In this document: positions 1 through 12,376 of the stretch, one piece after another
Position numbering within the stretch: position 1 is the stretch's first letter
Layout: each line of letters starts with the position of its first letter
Origin: Pyrocephalus nanus
Taxonomy: Eukaryota; Chordata; Aves; Passeriformes; Tyrannidae
NCBI GenBank assembly: GCA_038380795.1
Contig: CM076266.1
Span: 42,678,425-42,742,424, forward strand
DNA length: 64,000 nucleotides
Direction of reading: 5' to 3'
Translations under genes and position numbers: made by a program
The notes under the pieces: generated by a model
Databases searched by the model: none
What the model saw: only the letters and a program-made list of their open reading frames with translations
Told to the model about the DNA's origin: nothing

Positions 1-3000
1 CATGCATCCATGGACTGCAGATAGTTTGTAGCAGAGCGACAGTAGCTTGGATGATGACAATCCCAGCTTGCTGTCAGCAGCGCATTCCAGGAGAGGCTGT
101 AAGGGTGTGTTTGTGCTAGACACTTTTCTGCCTCTAACCCTATTGTTTGCTTGTAATTAATATTCCATTATAGACCTGCTAATTCTGCCAGAGAAACCCT
201 CCCTCCTCCTTAATAATAATAGTAGTAACAACATGACTAATAATAAAAGAATCAGCCACATTCTGACTTTGAATGCAGACAAAATTGTCACCCTGGGTTT
301 ACTCTCCTTTTACCAGGCCTTTGGTTCCTGCTGTTCACAGAAAGCTGCAGATGGCTGCCTCAGCAGGAAGCCCTTCCCCCTTCCTTAATGGAACTCGTGG
401 GAATGCGGGGATCCTGGAACCAAAGCCCTCCTTCCCTTCCAAACCTCCTCTCCAAACCCCTACTGAGTAAAAGGAAAAAAATCCCCACATCCCTGGAAAC
501 ATTTTTGCCAGCCTGTTTTTCAGTAAAAACTTAAATTAACCACTTCACTCCTGATTATAATAAAGATTTGTTATTGAAACAGCTTCTCTTTAATGTACTG
601 AATCATTTCCACCCGCTTATTGAAGTCGTCCATTTGGGTTGAATTATAGCGTCCCACTTCCATTATGTAATAATTTCAAATAAATGAAAACAGGTTTGAA
701 TTCTCCAACAATTAGCAAAGTTTTAGCACTTTCCACCCCTCCCCCCCCCCCCCCCCCCTTCCCAGACACCCCTCCAAAAAACTAGATTTAAAAACCTCAC
801 AATTTTGGAGAAGTCACATCCTAAGTTTTCTTTGCTTGTTAAAATCTTCTCCCAGATTTGCTCAAACACATCATATGGGTTAAGTTACAACTTCCCTTTA
901 TATTTATTTTCAAGTGAAAAATAAAAACACATTAGGCACTATGATTTGATATTAGGGATGAAAGGGTTAAATGCATGAACAAAGCACTCCATTTATAATT
1001 TTTGTTAGGAGTTCTACACTGAGCCTTAGAGTGAGGTGTGTCTTATAAAGAGGGTGTTTATATTGGATTTGATATAGTTAAGAGATTCATCTTACATATA
1101 ATAGTCTTCTCTAAGAAGAAGCATAAAGCAGAATGAGTTCAGTGGGATTTGCTGAAGTATAAAACATAGTATAAAAGTCTAATCTTATAGACTAATATCA
1201 AGTACTAAGGAATTCATCCACTGCAGAAAGGGAATGAAGAAAACGGGGCCAAATCTGTGGACCTTATTTTTGGTAATAGCCTTAAGACCTCCAGCATGCT
1301 CTACATTTTCTATTTCAATTAAAGGTTACATGCATGAATTAAGGCAGTCAGAAGCGTTCCATAGTTCAAATTATTTGAGATATGTTCCTTATTAAAAAAA
1401 AATTAATTAAAAATTGCCCATTATATTTATGGTGCTTCCATTGATTCAAATGGTGCTTAGATCAGGCCTGTAGAAGATAGGGAAATTGTTCAGTGCAGAA
1501 AGAGAAATAATCTGCTATAAAGAGGGTGGCTAGCGCGTATTGCTAAGCCTTAATAACCTTGAGTTCAGCCTTTGGAAGTTTAGAGTAACTATGCTGTCTA
1601 AATAAACAATAGCTGGGATACAAGAAAGATCTTTGGATTAGAATGGTGAGCAGTCCAACTTAAAAATTTCTGTCAAGCCTGTTAATGAAGGCCATCCTGG
1701 ATGGCTCGGCTAATTGAGAAGATGCTGGGCAAAGAGGGAAGGATGTGGGAAGAACTGTTCTGCCTCTGACTTAGGCATATTTGGCCGCAGTTCCACCTTC
1801 AGTGTGATACCAAATGTTTTAGCTTGCCTGACGCCCATAGAAAAAGCAAAGCCTCTTGAACTGGGATGTTATAAATACTGCAGAAGTAAGGACATAAAAA
1901 GCACACCAAAAAGAATTCTTAAATAGTAAGGGCCATATGATGTACCCTGAAGGCCAGTGGAGATTAAAGCAATGGTTTCATTAGCCTTGCAGTAAGAACA
2001 GCTCAGGGAGGACTGTAGAGTGGAAAAATAAATATACATCTGCACTTAAACACTGGCCTAAAAAGAGGAACATATGGTAACCTCCGGGTGCCAGCTTATC
2101 TTAATGAAGGTTGCAAAGCCTGTTATATTTGATATAAAGTCTGAATGAAGACATATAAATATTACACAGCTTCTTAGAACTGATGGTATCACACACCAGG
2201 GTTGTTACTTTTGAGTTCATTTGCTGCCAATAGGGCCGTGATTCAAAATACCATCAAAGGTTGAAAGTTTCCAAACCTGCATCTGTGTATGTAATTGTTA
2301 AGGAATCTTTAGAAGTACATATTAGGAATGAGGGGGCTTAGCAGGAGGAATGGACAACTTTTGAAAGCAGTTGACACCGCTCGTGTCAGCTTGGAAAAAA
2401 CAAAACAACATTCCTTCAAAGCAAGTAAGTGCTGTTTGGTGACAGATATTAGGACATCACCTAAAAACAGGAATGAATAGAAACATCATTAAAAATAGAA
2501 ACACTGAAAGGGCAAACAGCAGATCGGTTTTTTTGTTTGCCAAATATGAATGTTATTATCTCCCCAATAATAAGAAATAAGTGGCGAGTGATGTCGTCAT
2601 ACAGTATTCTTGTCAAACGGTCAGCATTTGGACTTTGTGATTCTCAGAGACAGATTTATTGCCCAAGATGAGGGGAAAGTTCTACAAAATCTGCTCCATA
2701 AAAAATGTTTTTGTGCATGATCTCATTCATTATTACTTTTACTATACAGTAGAATGAGAAGCAATCACAGTAGAGATACTTGAAAGGTGAAATGCGACCA
2801 AATGCTGCTTAAATATAATAGATGAAACATGAATTGCATTTCAGGAAAGAAAAGTAGTTACCCTGGAAATACTTTAAATGTTTGCATGTGTAATGGTTCT
2901 TCAAGACCCAGCACACTAATGATGGGCTATTGCACTGAGCTGAAAAGGAAATCCATTCCCATGCACTGCCCCTATCCAAGTCCATTAAGAAATAATGGTT

Positions 3001-4035
3001 ATAAGATGAAAGTCTTGTTAGGGTTTCAGTGAAAATGTTTGGCACACCAGGATGAAAAGTCAACAATCTGCTTTTAACGAGAGACACTGGAAAAACTTTG
3101 GTTAACATACCACTGAAAATATTAATTCTCCTTAATGGCAGGATGCAACACTGCTTTTTATAGTTTTTGATCCATGTAATAAATTTGGCCATGACAAAGG
3201 GATACTCCAGCTTTAGCTCACTGGCAGGAACATTAGCCATTTCCCAACACTAAAAGGTTAGTCCCTTGGATTCTCTGTAATGCACCAATGGGCCAAATCC
3301 TTTCCATGGAAATAAAATGACATAGGCCAAAAAATAAAAATGAAAAAGAAACATAGTCAGTGTGTAAACTGTAGCAGATTTAATTTGAGACATCTTTTTT
3401 TACGTCCTTCACCTTGCTAAGGGGTCTAAATAGAATACAAATAGGAAGTTATATTTTAAAATGAAATGTAGAGGGGTGGTGACAGTATAAATGTAGATGT
3501 TCCAGCTTTTTTACATCTATTTCTGGCCAATAATCTAATGGAAATGTCTAGCTCTGTGAGCTTTTTCTCTGTGTAATTCTATACTATCATGTAGTAAAAG
3601 GGGGAAGTGTTACTTTTATCAGTTCAGCGCAGTGAAATTTGGAATCCCTTCTGAATCAGAATCTCTCCTCTTAAACAATGCTCCATTTGTTCAGCGTATG
3701 AACACAGAGTTGCCTCTTTAGTAAAGCTGATATAAAAACTTGATAATTTATTACTTCAATAGCAAAGGCGCCTACTAGCTAATACCACCTTTGGTCCTGG
3801 TACAACATGATCTATTTCCTTTACAATAAATAGAAGTGAACAATAGAAATTGCACACCACAGAAAGAATTCTTGTTCAGCCACCTTGAAAATACAGCATT
3901 TTTCCATACATAGTAAATTTCAAATACAATAACCCCAAAGGTTTGGCCAACTGTGATTGATTTATGCATAGTCTAAATTTCACGTTTAATAGCTTTGTCT
4001 GTAACAGAAATAAGTCTTTCTGTAGAATATTGACT
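1..4035. other. Unique AT-rich sequence, no gene recognised
   Basis: I see no repeat family, RNA gene or convincing exon here apart from the C run listed separately. The longest open frame is 143 codons on the minus strand (2809-3240); it has no recognisable domain, starts at no obvious promoter and is treated as chance. The first 200 bases and the stretch around 1,600-2,700 contain scattered CpGs and few decay signs, so they could hold conserved non-coding elements, but conservation cannot be judged from one sequence. Confidence 0.5.
741..758. repeat. Poly-C run (18 C)
   Basis: An uninterrupted run of 18 C follows a short C-rich lead-in. Runs of C this long are uncommon next to the many A/T runs in this window. 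The run can form G-quadruplex or i-motif structure and is prone to length error in assembly and sequencing. Confidence 0.95.
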
Positions 4036-4039
4036 TAAA

Positions 4040-4175
4040 AATGTCAAAATACCTCACAGAAATGTCCTATTCTGAGACCTATTTCGTAGATCAAGAAACT
4101 TAGGCAATCAGACCTGTTGTTTGGCAGATAAGCAGTTAGAATTACACTGGAAATTCCCTGAATCTCAGAATAATG
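4040..4175 (+). repeat. Probable MIR (CORE-SINE) relic
   Basis: The stretch around 4,085-4,110 reads like the MIR core (cattttgtagatgaggaaactgaggc in the usual consensus, quoted from memory), with GATCAAGAAACTTAGGCAAT in the right place. The flanks are more decayed. MIR is a tRNA-derived SINE that spread early in amniotes, so only strongly diverged copies are expected in birds. A weak match could be chance; an alignment to MIR and MIRb would settle it. Confidence 0.45.
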
Positions 4176-7100
4176 CTGTAATAACTTCTCTTCCCTAGAG
4201 TTTAACGTCTGCTGAAATGCCCTTTTCTGTATTCTTCTTAAATCACCCTTTTGCGTTCTTGTCTTGTTTTTCACCCATAGAATTTCACATCCTTCAGTTA
4301 TTTCTCATCAGCGAACTAAATTATCAGTGTCATTGGTGCCAATCTACCCTGTGATCTGCTAGAAAGTAAGATACATGCTTCAGAAACTAAAACTAGAAAG
4401 TGGCTTAGTAGTAGTCAGTGGATTCAGTCCATGATGGGTCTCCAGCAGGAACATTGTTTGAGATTCCTGTGACTGTAGCTACTACTGGAAACCACAATCC
4501 ATGGAAAAGATTACACAATTCTAGAATTTGAAAATCTGTGGGTAACTGGCATGAAATCAAAGGACATGAATATTAGTGCCATTGATTTACCCACTCTTTA
4601 ATTTCTTTAAAATTCTGACCTGGGGCTTGGAAGCACCATCTAAGTAAGACATTTGTGAGGAGACTGTCATTGCCACACATTAAAACTGCTGGGAATAAAG
4701 AAAGCTATTATTTCATGTTCAATCCTGGAGACAATCTTGATTCTACCCACTGTTTTATGAAAAAGGCTAATTAATCATATTACACTGGCAGGCTTCTTTA
4801 CGATCCTTAAGATCAAAATACTCCCTTATTTTTCAAAGGAACATGGGTTCTTAATGAGAAAACCCAAACCCTGTAATGTCTGTATGTGTGATAAATAAAA
4901 CCTTTGTCATTTATCTGTCACTGGGAAACTTTTTGCCCATGTTTGAATCAACAAAAAATAATTTGAAATTTTCTACTCATGTTTATTTTCCTTATGAGCT
5001 AGGACAGTGCTGAAAACTTGAGTGTGGAGAAAAGAAATTAAGACTTCTTTAATAAATTAAAGAAAAAGGAATTATTTTGGTACTGGTTTTATAACTTAAT
5101 TTCTATGAAATAAAGAGTTTTCTAGTTTTCCTTTCAATCTCTTCATCTGATTGTATGAAATTTGATTTTTTAAAGCAATACTTTTGGTTTGATGGTATTT
5201 TCTAAAATTTTCCCTGTGATTTAAAAAAAAAAAAAAAAGAATCCAAAGGGAAGTGAAGGAAAAACTTGAAAGACTGAGCTGAAAGTCAGATTATTAAATT
5301 ATTCAATAGTTATGATGTTTAATAATGAAAATATTATCCTGTGTTTTAAACAGACTGGGGAGCTTAGACTTGGCCTTAACTGTGACCTCCTTGCTGGCTT
5401 CCAGTTGACATTTTCTGAGATGTCTATGCTGCTGATGCTAGAAAGAGTGAGAGAGGTGCTCCAAGGAGTGAGAATATCATGCAGTAATCAATAAAAGAGG
5501 CTGAAAGATTAATAAGAGCCTAACTTTCGAGGTATCAGTGGTTCCAATCTTCTCTCTTCCTGTGACTACCTGTGATTGCTGTCAAAAAGTTATAAATTAT
5601 GAATCCCTCCCACACTTCAGTTGGGACATTTTATTTCTTTGGCTTCTTAGACTATTAAAGAAACAAAGGAAATTAAATGACAAAACCAAATTAAAATAAC
5701 TTCAATATTTCCACTGTGAAACCTGTCACATTTACCAAGTAATTCACTTCATATGGTACAGTATTTGATTTTACAGAGATTATAAACCTGTATCATGCCT
5801 AACAGCAGTAGTCTGGAAGACGTTTTCAATTAACAAAAAAGACTTAAATCTGGTTTATTTTATTAGTTAGTTGTTACTTTTTCATGTATGTTTTCTTTTA
5901 ACAAATCACTGTAACAAAGATGACTAGGGAAGTATAAGCATTTTTTGCCACCTGTTGTTCTCTCAGACTACTGTCAGGCTCATTGGTCTGGATCCTTGGG
6001 CTTGAAAGAGAAGGATATTACTGAGTCTTCGGGTACTTTTTGAAGAATCAAAATGGGTCCTGGAAAACTGCAATTGTCTAAAGGTTTTAGAAATTGGCCT
6101 TAGTGGATGGGGCCTATATGGGATTTCCCTTGGCAGCTTCAGCTCCTTGAGGCTGAAGCTAAATCTGAGATTTCACAGATTGATGGCTTTTTGTTTATTT
6201 ATTTTTAATTTTAATTTATTTTTAGTTTAAACAGCTAAATGGTCCCACTGGGGACAGCAATCAGCATGCATGATTTGGACCTTCCTGGGCACTGTAAACT
6301 GGGACAGAGTTGGCCTAAGAACTAACAGACCATCAGTGGTTTCACAATCACATAGTTGAGACTCTACTGTTTCAACTTCCTATCAATAACTGTTGAATTA
6401 TTGCCTCCTGTTCACAGGCAGAGACTGGCTGACTCACTTAAGCTTTGCCATGTTCAGTTGCTGTGGCTGAAAGGAAGCAAAGTGGGATTCACAACCTGCC
6501 TGACTTTGGAGCTGAGAGATGAGATGTGTGCTCAGAAACTTTTTAGTTAGTTACATGGGGACTCTGGCTATGTGTGTTTTAGACCAAGGATGTTCCATCA
6601 CCTAGCAAACAGAGGAAAGAAAGTATCTGCTTTTCAAGGCCAGGCTCTGTTCTCTCGACTAGTACAGGAGGGGCTTAGTATCCTGTTTCTTTTCTTGGAT
6701 CTCCATGAACATCTGGCAGGGATGCCTATGTTTTCAATCCACTCAATAAATTTCTTAATTTCTTTACTTGATCTGAATAGAGTTGCATTGCAAAGTTTGC
6801 CTGATGACTCCTGTAATCGGACAAGTCAGTCACTAATCACTGCTACTCTGAAACAGCTACACATGGACACTGTTTTGTAAAATGGCAGAATCACCCTGGA
6901 TTCAGCCTGTGCTAAAATCACCCATGGGGTGTTGCTACTAACCCTACTGCACTCCACTCATGTGGACAGTTCTGACTAATCCAGAGAGAAGATGCCAGGT
7001 CTTAACTCAATTATGTCATTGCTCAAAATATATGTTGTATTGTGTGGGACATAAGAGGTGTGTCAGAATGGACAGGGAGTATAGTGGGGTAAGGAATGCT

Positions 7101-7213
7101 TTGGCCTTGCACTGCTAGTGCTGGCTGCTATGAATCTCACCCACTCCATCACACCAGTTAACGTTTTGATTCTTAGGAGCAAAGCTGCATGAAAGAGGAG
7201 CTGCACAAATGGC
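4176..7213. other. Unique AT-rich sequence, no gene recognised
   Basis: No gene or repeat family is recognised. The stretch contains an A run at 5,222-5,238, an AT-rich block near 6,190-6,235 and a small perfect hairpin at 6,135-6,160. Open frames reach only about 100 codons (6572-6880, plus strand) and show no domain. Confidence 0.5.
6135..6160. repeat. Short perfect inverted repeat
   Basis: AGCTTCAGC is followed after 8 bases by GCTGAAGCT, giving a stem of 9 perfect pairs. It lies in unique sequence with no gene beside it. Hairpins of this size occur by chance in tens of kilobases, so no function is claimed. Confidence 0.8.
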
Positions 7214-7560
7214 AAATCATGGAATCATAGAATGATTTGAGTTGGAAAAGACCTTGGAAATCATCTAGTTCCAACCTCCCTGGCATGGGCAGGGACATCT
7301 TCCACTAGATCAGGTTGCTCTGAGCACTATCCAACCTGGACTTGAACATTTCCAGGGATGGGGCATCCACAACTCCTTTGGCATTGTTCCAGTGCCTCAC
7401 CATGCTCACAGTAAAGAATTTTTTCCTAATATCTGATCTAAACCTTCTCTCAGTTTGAAGTCATTCTCCCTTGTCTGCACTACATTGTCTACACTACATT
7501 GTAACAAGTCCCTCTCCAGCTCTCTTGTAAGCCCTGTTTGGTGCTGGAAAGCTGCTGAGT
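7214..7560 (-). mobile_element. CR1 LINE, 3' end fragment
   Basis: Read on the minus strand this is the 3' end of a CR1 non-LTR retrotransposon, cut short at its 5' side as most CR1 copies are. On the plus strand it begins with the inverted terminal octamers (AATCATAGAAT) and continues through the usual CR1 text, including 'gttggaaaagacc' and 'cagtaaagaattttttcctaatatc'. It ends near the CR1 block that normally reads 'ctggaaggctgc'. A 14-base tandem duplication (CTGCACTACATTGT, then CTACACTACATTGT) lies inside it at 7,475-7,502. The open frames on its minus strand are remnants or chance and do not make a working protein. Confidence 0.93.
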
Positions 7561-8317
7561 GTGCTGAAATGACACAGAATTGATTAACTGAAAAAGCTGG
7601 CCAGCCACATGCCACATAAAGGTCCGTGTTGGAGTGTCACTGGACCAGATGTCAGAAACCTGCAGGCACTGCCGCTCCTGGCTGTCCTGGACCAACCTTC
7701 TCCAGAGCTTTCCCACCCTGCCCATCCCTGTCGTCTTAGCAGCGACAGTCTGTCTCTGCTGTGTAAGAGAAAGCTGACAACTGGGAAAAAGGTAGAGAGG
7801 AGTAAAAAAAGGAAAAGAAAATAATCTATGGGAGGCAGAAATTAAATAATTCTTCCTGGCTTTAATGTAAGAGATTGAAACCACAGAGTATGAAATGTGT
7901 CACAGACCATGGAGGTGCAATATCTACTGCTGTACCTCAGGTGAGGGGATGTGGATGATACAGGTTCATCAGCTTGGACATCTGAAAGAACTTCCATTTG
8001 GCCTGGTTTCCTCTCACTACTTCTTCATCTATATCAACATACTTACCTGTGGAATAAGAGGCCAAAGAAATTTTCCTTAAAGCTCAGTGAGAGCAAAAAT
8101 TTTATATTAAAGTGTTAGTTTCACCTTAGAAACTTAGTGCCATAATCCCTGACTTTCTCTATGTTTAATCATCTTCACTGATAAACTATTGTCATATTTA
8201 AGGAATTTTATTGTTAGTGTTGAGAAAATGAGTCCTGCAAAATCCTTGTCACAAAGCCTGAAAGAGTTTCTTGTTATTTTGCAGAATTGTCCCTGTGTGT
8301 GCCTGTAGTCTGTGCTC
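7561..8317. other. Spacer between two CR1 fragments
   Basis: The first 250 bases are richer in G and C than the surroundings, but I recognise no gene or repeat in them. A 131-codon minus-strand frame overlaps this spacer and the CR1 copy and shows no domain. Confidence 0.45.
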
Positions 8318-8550
8318 AAGTTTATCTGATAAGCAGCTCTCCTTATGCCTTGATCGAGAAGACTTGTTTTCCAGACCCTGTATCATTTCTGTGACCCTCC
8401 TTTGAACTCCAGGATTTGATATCCTCCCCAAAATACAGGCACAAGTACGATCAAGTACTTGCCTTATGAGTGCTGAGAATAACAGCAGCTGGATTACTCC
8501 CTTCTCGTTGCTTAATAGTCTCAGGTTTACACATCCAAAGAAAGTTTTTG
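8318..8550 (-). mobile_element. Diverged CR1 LINE fragment (ORF2 end, antisense)
   Basis: On the plus strand, 'acttgttttccagaccctgt', 'gaccctcctttgaact', 'ccccaaaatacaggcac' and 'gagtgctgagaataacagc' fall in the order seen in antisense CR1 copies across the end of the reverse-transcriptase ORF. The match is clearly weaker than that of the 7.2 kb copy, so this is an older insertion. Its borders are approximate. Confidence 0.65.
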
Positions 8551-11500
8551 TTAGGTTTTTTTGTTGTTGTTGTTGTTTTGTTTTGTTTTGTTTTTTAGCT
8601 GCATTGCACTGACATTAAGCATTTCAGAATATCATCTGTGGTAACAAAGATTCCTAATGATCTCATTAAGGCATGGACTATATTCTCAGTATTTAGATGT
8701 TAGGCAAGTCTGCAGTTTTCCAGGTTTACAGTCCCACTTTCACCTGGGGAATGTTAGAGCTTCTGTTACTACCTACAGACGATCTAATTAACCATATTTT
8801 GAAATATTCAAAAGGGATTGAAATGAGAAGTTCCAGAATACCTATTTCAAAACTTCCAAAGGTGCACTCTGCTCATAGAAGTACCTTATATTTCAATCAT
8901 TGCCCCAGGGCTGGAAGGAAAGTGGGTCCTTCACATGCAGGGCTTCAGCAAAATGATGACACATCTGGTGATGTAAACCAGAAAGGTAATTTGATATGTT
9001 TGGAGTTTCTTTGCCTTTTTTTTTTTTTTCCCTCTCTATTAATTGGTTGCTTTCTTTTCTCCCACTCCAAGAAAGGAGGATTGGAACCCAGTAAATGCCA
9101 GAAAACCATAAAACTAAGAGCTAGAAAAATAATAAATATCACAAGTCAATAGGGGTAGTTTGGATGAACTGCCAGATCAACCACTGTCATGCTTATGTAC
9201 AAAGGGAGAAGGCAGAAGTGGGAATTGATTCCAGCTTTGCCAAAACTCTGTGTTATAAGCCTGAGGAAATAGCTGACGTATGTCTTAGATTCCCTGTGAA
9301 TAAGTGGCAGCTGATTGTTAAATACCTGGAGAATCACTGACAGAAAACCTACAGAAATGTTTTTACACCATTTTGCTATAGCATAACTGTATTCCTTTAT
9401 TTTCAAGATATCTTTCTAATTTATCACAGAAAGGAATATAATTACAACCTGAAACTCAGGCAAGCCCTAAGCCTCACCAACAGTTTTGTACTTCTTTACA
9501 GCAAAATTGTCGTACTGCACCTGTTTTGCCTTTGCTTCGCTATTTTTTTTTTTTTTAAGTCACCCATGTGCATAATATGGTCATTATGGTGGGAGTGAAA
9601 AGCACATTTTCAATCCCTGTGCTGTAATACATAAGCTTGGAATAATTCTATATATTCACATAGAACTACCTGGGTCTGCAGCATCAGGACTCTGAATCTC
9701 CAGACATGAATAAAAGTTCTGAGGAAGACTGCATATTTCCTACATTGTTTCATTTTCAGCTTTAAGATTATGTAAATATCTGTACTGACATATCAGCTTT
9801 TTGAGGAAGAAGTCTGAATCAATGCTTGCAGCTGTTGTAGAATTTTCTCCACACTGTTATGTGAATCAAATCTCTTCACTTGAATAACATGCCACTTTAC
9901 AAGATGAACTATGCTGAATATAATATATATTTTTCACAATTTACTGCAGTTAGAGTTCCCAGATCTTCCAATATGGGGCAGCAGTTGCCAAATCCTGGCA
10001 GAAGAGAGTCACTTATTTCCATCTGTGAAAATATAGTCCTCCTTCTCTATGTAGGCAGGGAGAAGTTACTAAAATAAGCCACTGGAAATGTGGAAGAGAT
10101 GCAGTATTTTTTTTCTCTTTCTATTTTTTTTTTTTTTAAATTTTGCTGGCAAAGCAAAGGTAATGTGGTCCAGGAATGTTTCCATTTCTTACATTCTTTA
10201 TGATGGTGAAACCTACACATTAATCTTTCCTGTGATGTAGTTTCTGGTCAGAACTGTGAATCATCTTTTGATTGCTGGAGTTGTTTTTCTAGCTAATTCA
10301 GTGTGCTCAAGACCACATTTTAATTTCTTCACAATAGAAACTGATGCTTTGCTCACTAGATGCCACTGCAATATTTTAAAAGACTTCTGGAATGTATAAT
10401 TTCTCTTCTCTTCGTGGAACTTTGTTCCCCCCTTGGATCATATTTATCCCACACTTGGAGGTATAACAGATATATATGAGGCTTCTGTATCTGAAAATAT
10501 TGTTCTACAGGATAGCAGTTTAGAAGCATTTGCTCATACTTACCGACAAAGAAAACCTAATAAAACAAACAAAAATGATGATGATTTTGGCTGAATCTTT
10601 CATGGTTTTGACTAGGTTCTCTCACTAAGCAAATAGACCATTAGATTTAAATTTCTTCTGATTCCTCCCATCCTCTGACAGCCCTTTCACATATGCTCAT
10701 GCCTTTGATTTGCTTTGTTTTCTATGCTCAGTTCTATGTCCCTGCTTAGCTTCATTCTTCATTCTTCAGTTGTTCCAAAAAATTGAAATGCTATGTGCCC
10801 CCAGTGCTGCATTATGGGCTATCTTGCCTAATTTGATTTCAGTAAAGGCCCTTCCTTATGCTTAATATTCATATCTTGCCTATCAGAATAAACCATAAAT
10901 AAGCATAATAATAGTCATGACTGAGTATTTGCTTTTGAACAAAGCACTGCTCCATATTTTTTTCCCTTTTTAAGTCTGCAAAACACATTGCCACATTTTC
11001 CACAGGCTCATCTTCCACACCTATCAAACTTCAGCTGTTATACAACCAGTGTCCATTTGGTCAGCCAACAGTAGAAATGTTTTCATTGAGACCTACACTG
11101 AACTCAGCATAATAGCTAACAGGTGTTCAAATTAGAAGAAAAACAAGTTTTTAGAAAAATGTGAAGCAAATAAATACTCAGGATCTTAAATGCTGATCAA
11201 AGAGTGATTAAAAATTAGCTTATGTGGACATGCACTCTGGGAAAGAGCCATCAAAACAGTCCATGTCTTGTGGGAAGGACCCAGTCACTAATGAGGTTGA
11301 AGGGAAAACCCAGCAGATAATTCAGATGAATATTATTTGGTCATTTTCTCTTGTAGTTTACCAGTGGAAATGAATGTGAAATTTGGTAGATGTATATAAA
11401 TGTATTTAATTGAAAAAATAAAATAGAAGCTGCAATGTGCTGTTGGAATTTGGAAACTCATACTGACTAATAGTAATGCTTCTTCCTGACTGGCTGAAGA

Positions 11501-12338
11501 ATAGCACTGGTTTACATCCACCTTCTACCTGGACGAAAGTTGTTGCTGAATCAGAATATGAGCATGGACAGTCTCACTTTTACTGAGCAATTAAAGAATA
11601 CATATTTCAGCTGATTGAGCAAGCTTTAAACTTTTTTTTCTGAGTGATAAATATGAATAAAATAATTATTAGAAAGGAAAAAAAACATTGCACAAAATAG
11701 ATACTGCTATTATAAATATCAATATCTCAAATAAGCGCATTGCAGAAACATATATGGCTGTAGCATATCAAAGATCAAACAGCAAATCACAAACAACTGA
11801 AAAGAAAATGCCAACATTCAATAATTTCTAATGGCAACAAATAATAAAAATACATCTTTTTCACAGTAGAGATAATGATCATTTTGGCATACATATCAGA
11901 TTATTACTCAATAATTTTATAGATTTTTACATAATTAATAATACTGCATCATCCCAAGGGGACAACCTAAAAAAAGCCTCATTTACCTTGGTATAGCAAC
12001 TTATTAAGAAGTTGCCATAAAACTGAACCTTCACAAAGCTTCACTGATGTTTGTTTACACAAGAAACATCATGAAAAGTGCTTAAACCCTCTGCTTTGGC
12101 TGCAACAAATGGACCTACCCTATAGTAAGGCTGCAAAACTTATTTTTAAAGAGCAGTGATAAATGCAGTTAACTATTTATTTAAATTTTAATATTAGAAG
12201 TGTTTAACAAAGGGAGAGGAATCAGGAAGCTCAGTTAAAGTTGTGTATCTGTTCTGAAGTCTCAGCATTGTTCCTTTTATTTTTCTCAGCAGCATGGGTT
12301 CAGGATGGAGTTGTTAGGTTTAAGTTAGAATTTCCTGG

Positions 12339-12339
<1 letters not shown>
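8551..12339. other. Unique AT-rich sequence, no gene recognised
   Basis: No repeat family or gene is recognised. The stretch has GTT/GTTTT low complexity at 8,565-8,597 and T runs near 9,018, 9,543 and 10,123. The longest open frame of the whole window (8697-9152, plus, 151 codons) lies here. It runs through a T run that encodes a phenylalanine stretch, has no recognisable domain and is judged to be chance. Confidence 0.5.

Positions 12340-12375
<36 letters not shown>
12340..12375. repeat. Poly-T run (36 T)
   Basis: An uninterrupted run of 36 T is followed by GGTTTGGTTTG. If it were the tail of a retrocopy on the minus strand, a TTTATT (inverted AATAAA) would be expected just downstream, and none is seen. 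It is therefore listed as a simple repeat. Confidence 0.95.

Positions 12376-12376
<1 letters not shown>

Noticed and set aside
2809..3240. 143-codon frame on the minus strand
   Set aside because: No family resemblance, ordinary AT-rich codons and no gene context.
8697..9152. Longest open frame (151 codons, plus strand)
   Set aside because: It has no recognisable domain and crosses a T run that forms a phenylalanine stretch. No splice, promoter or polyadenylation context supports it, and one frame of this size is expected by chance in 64 kb.
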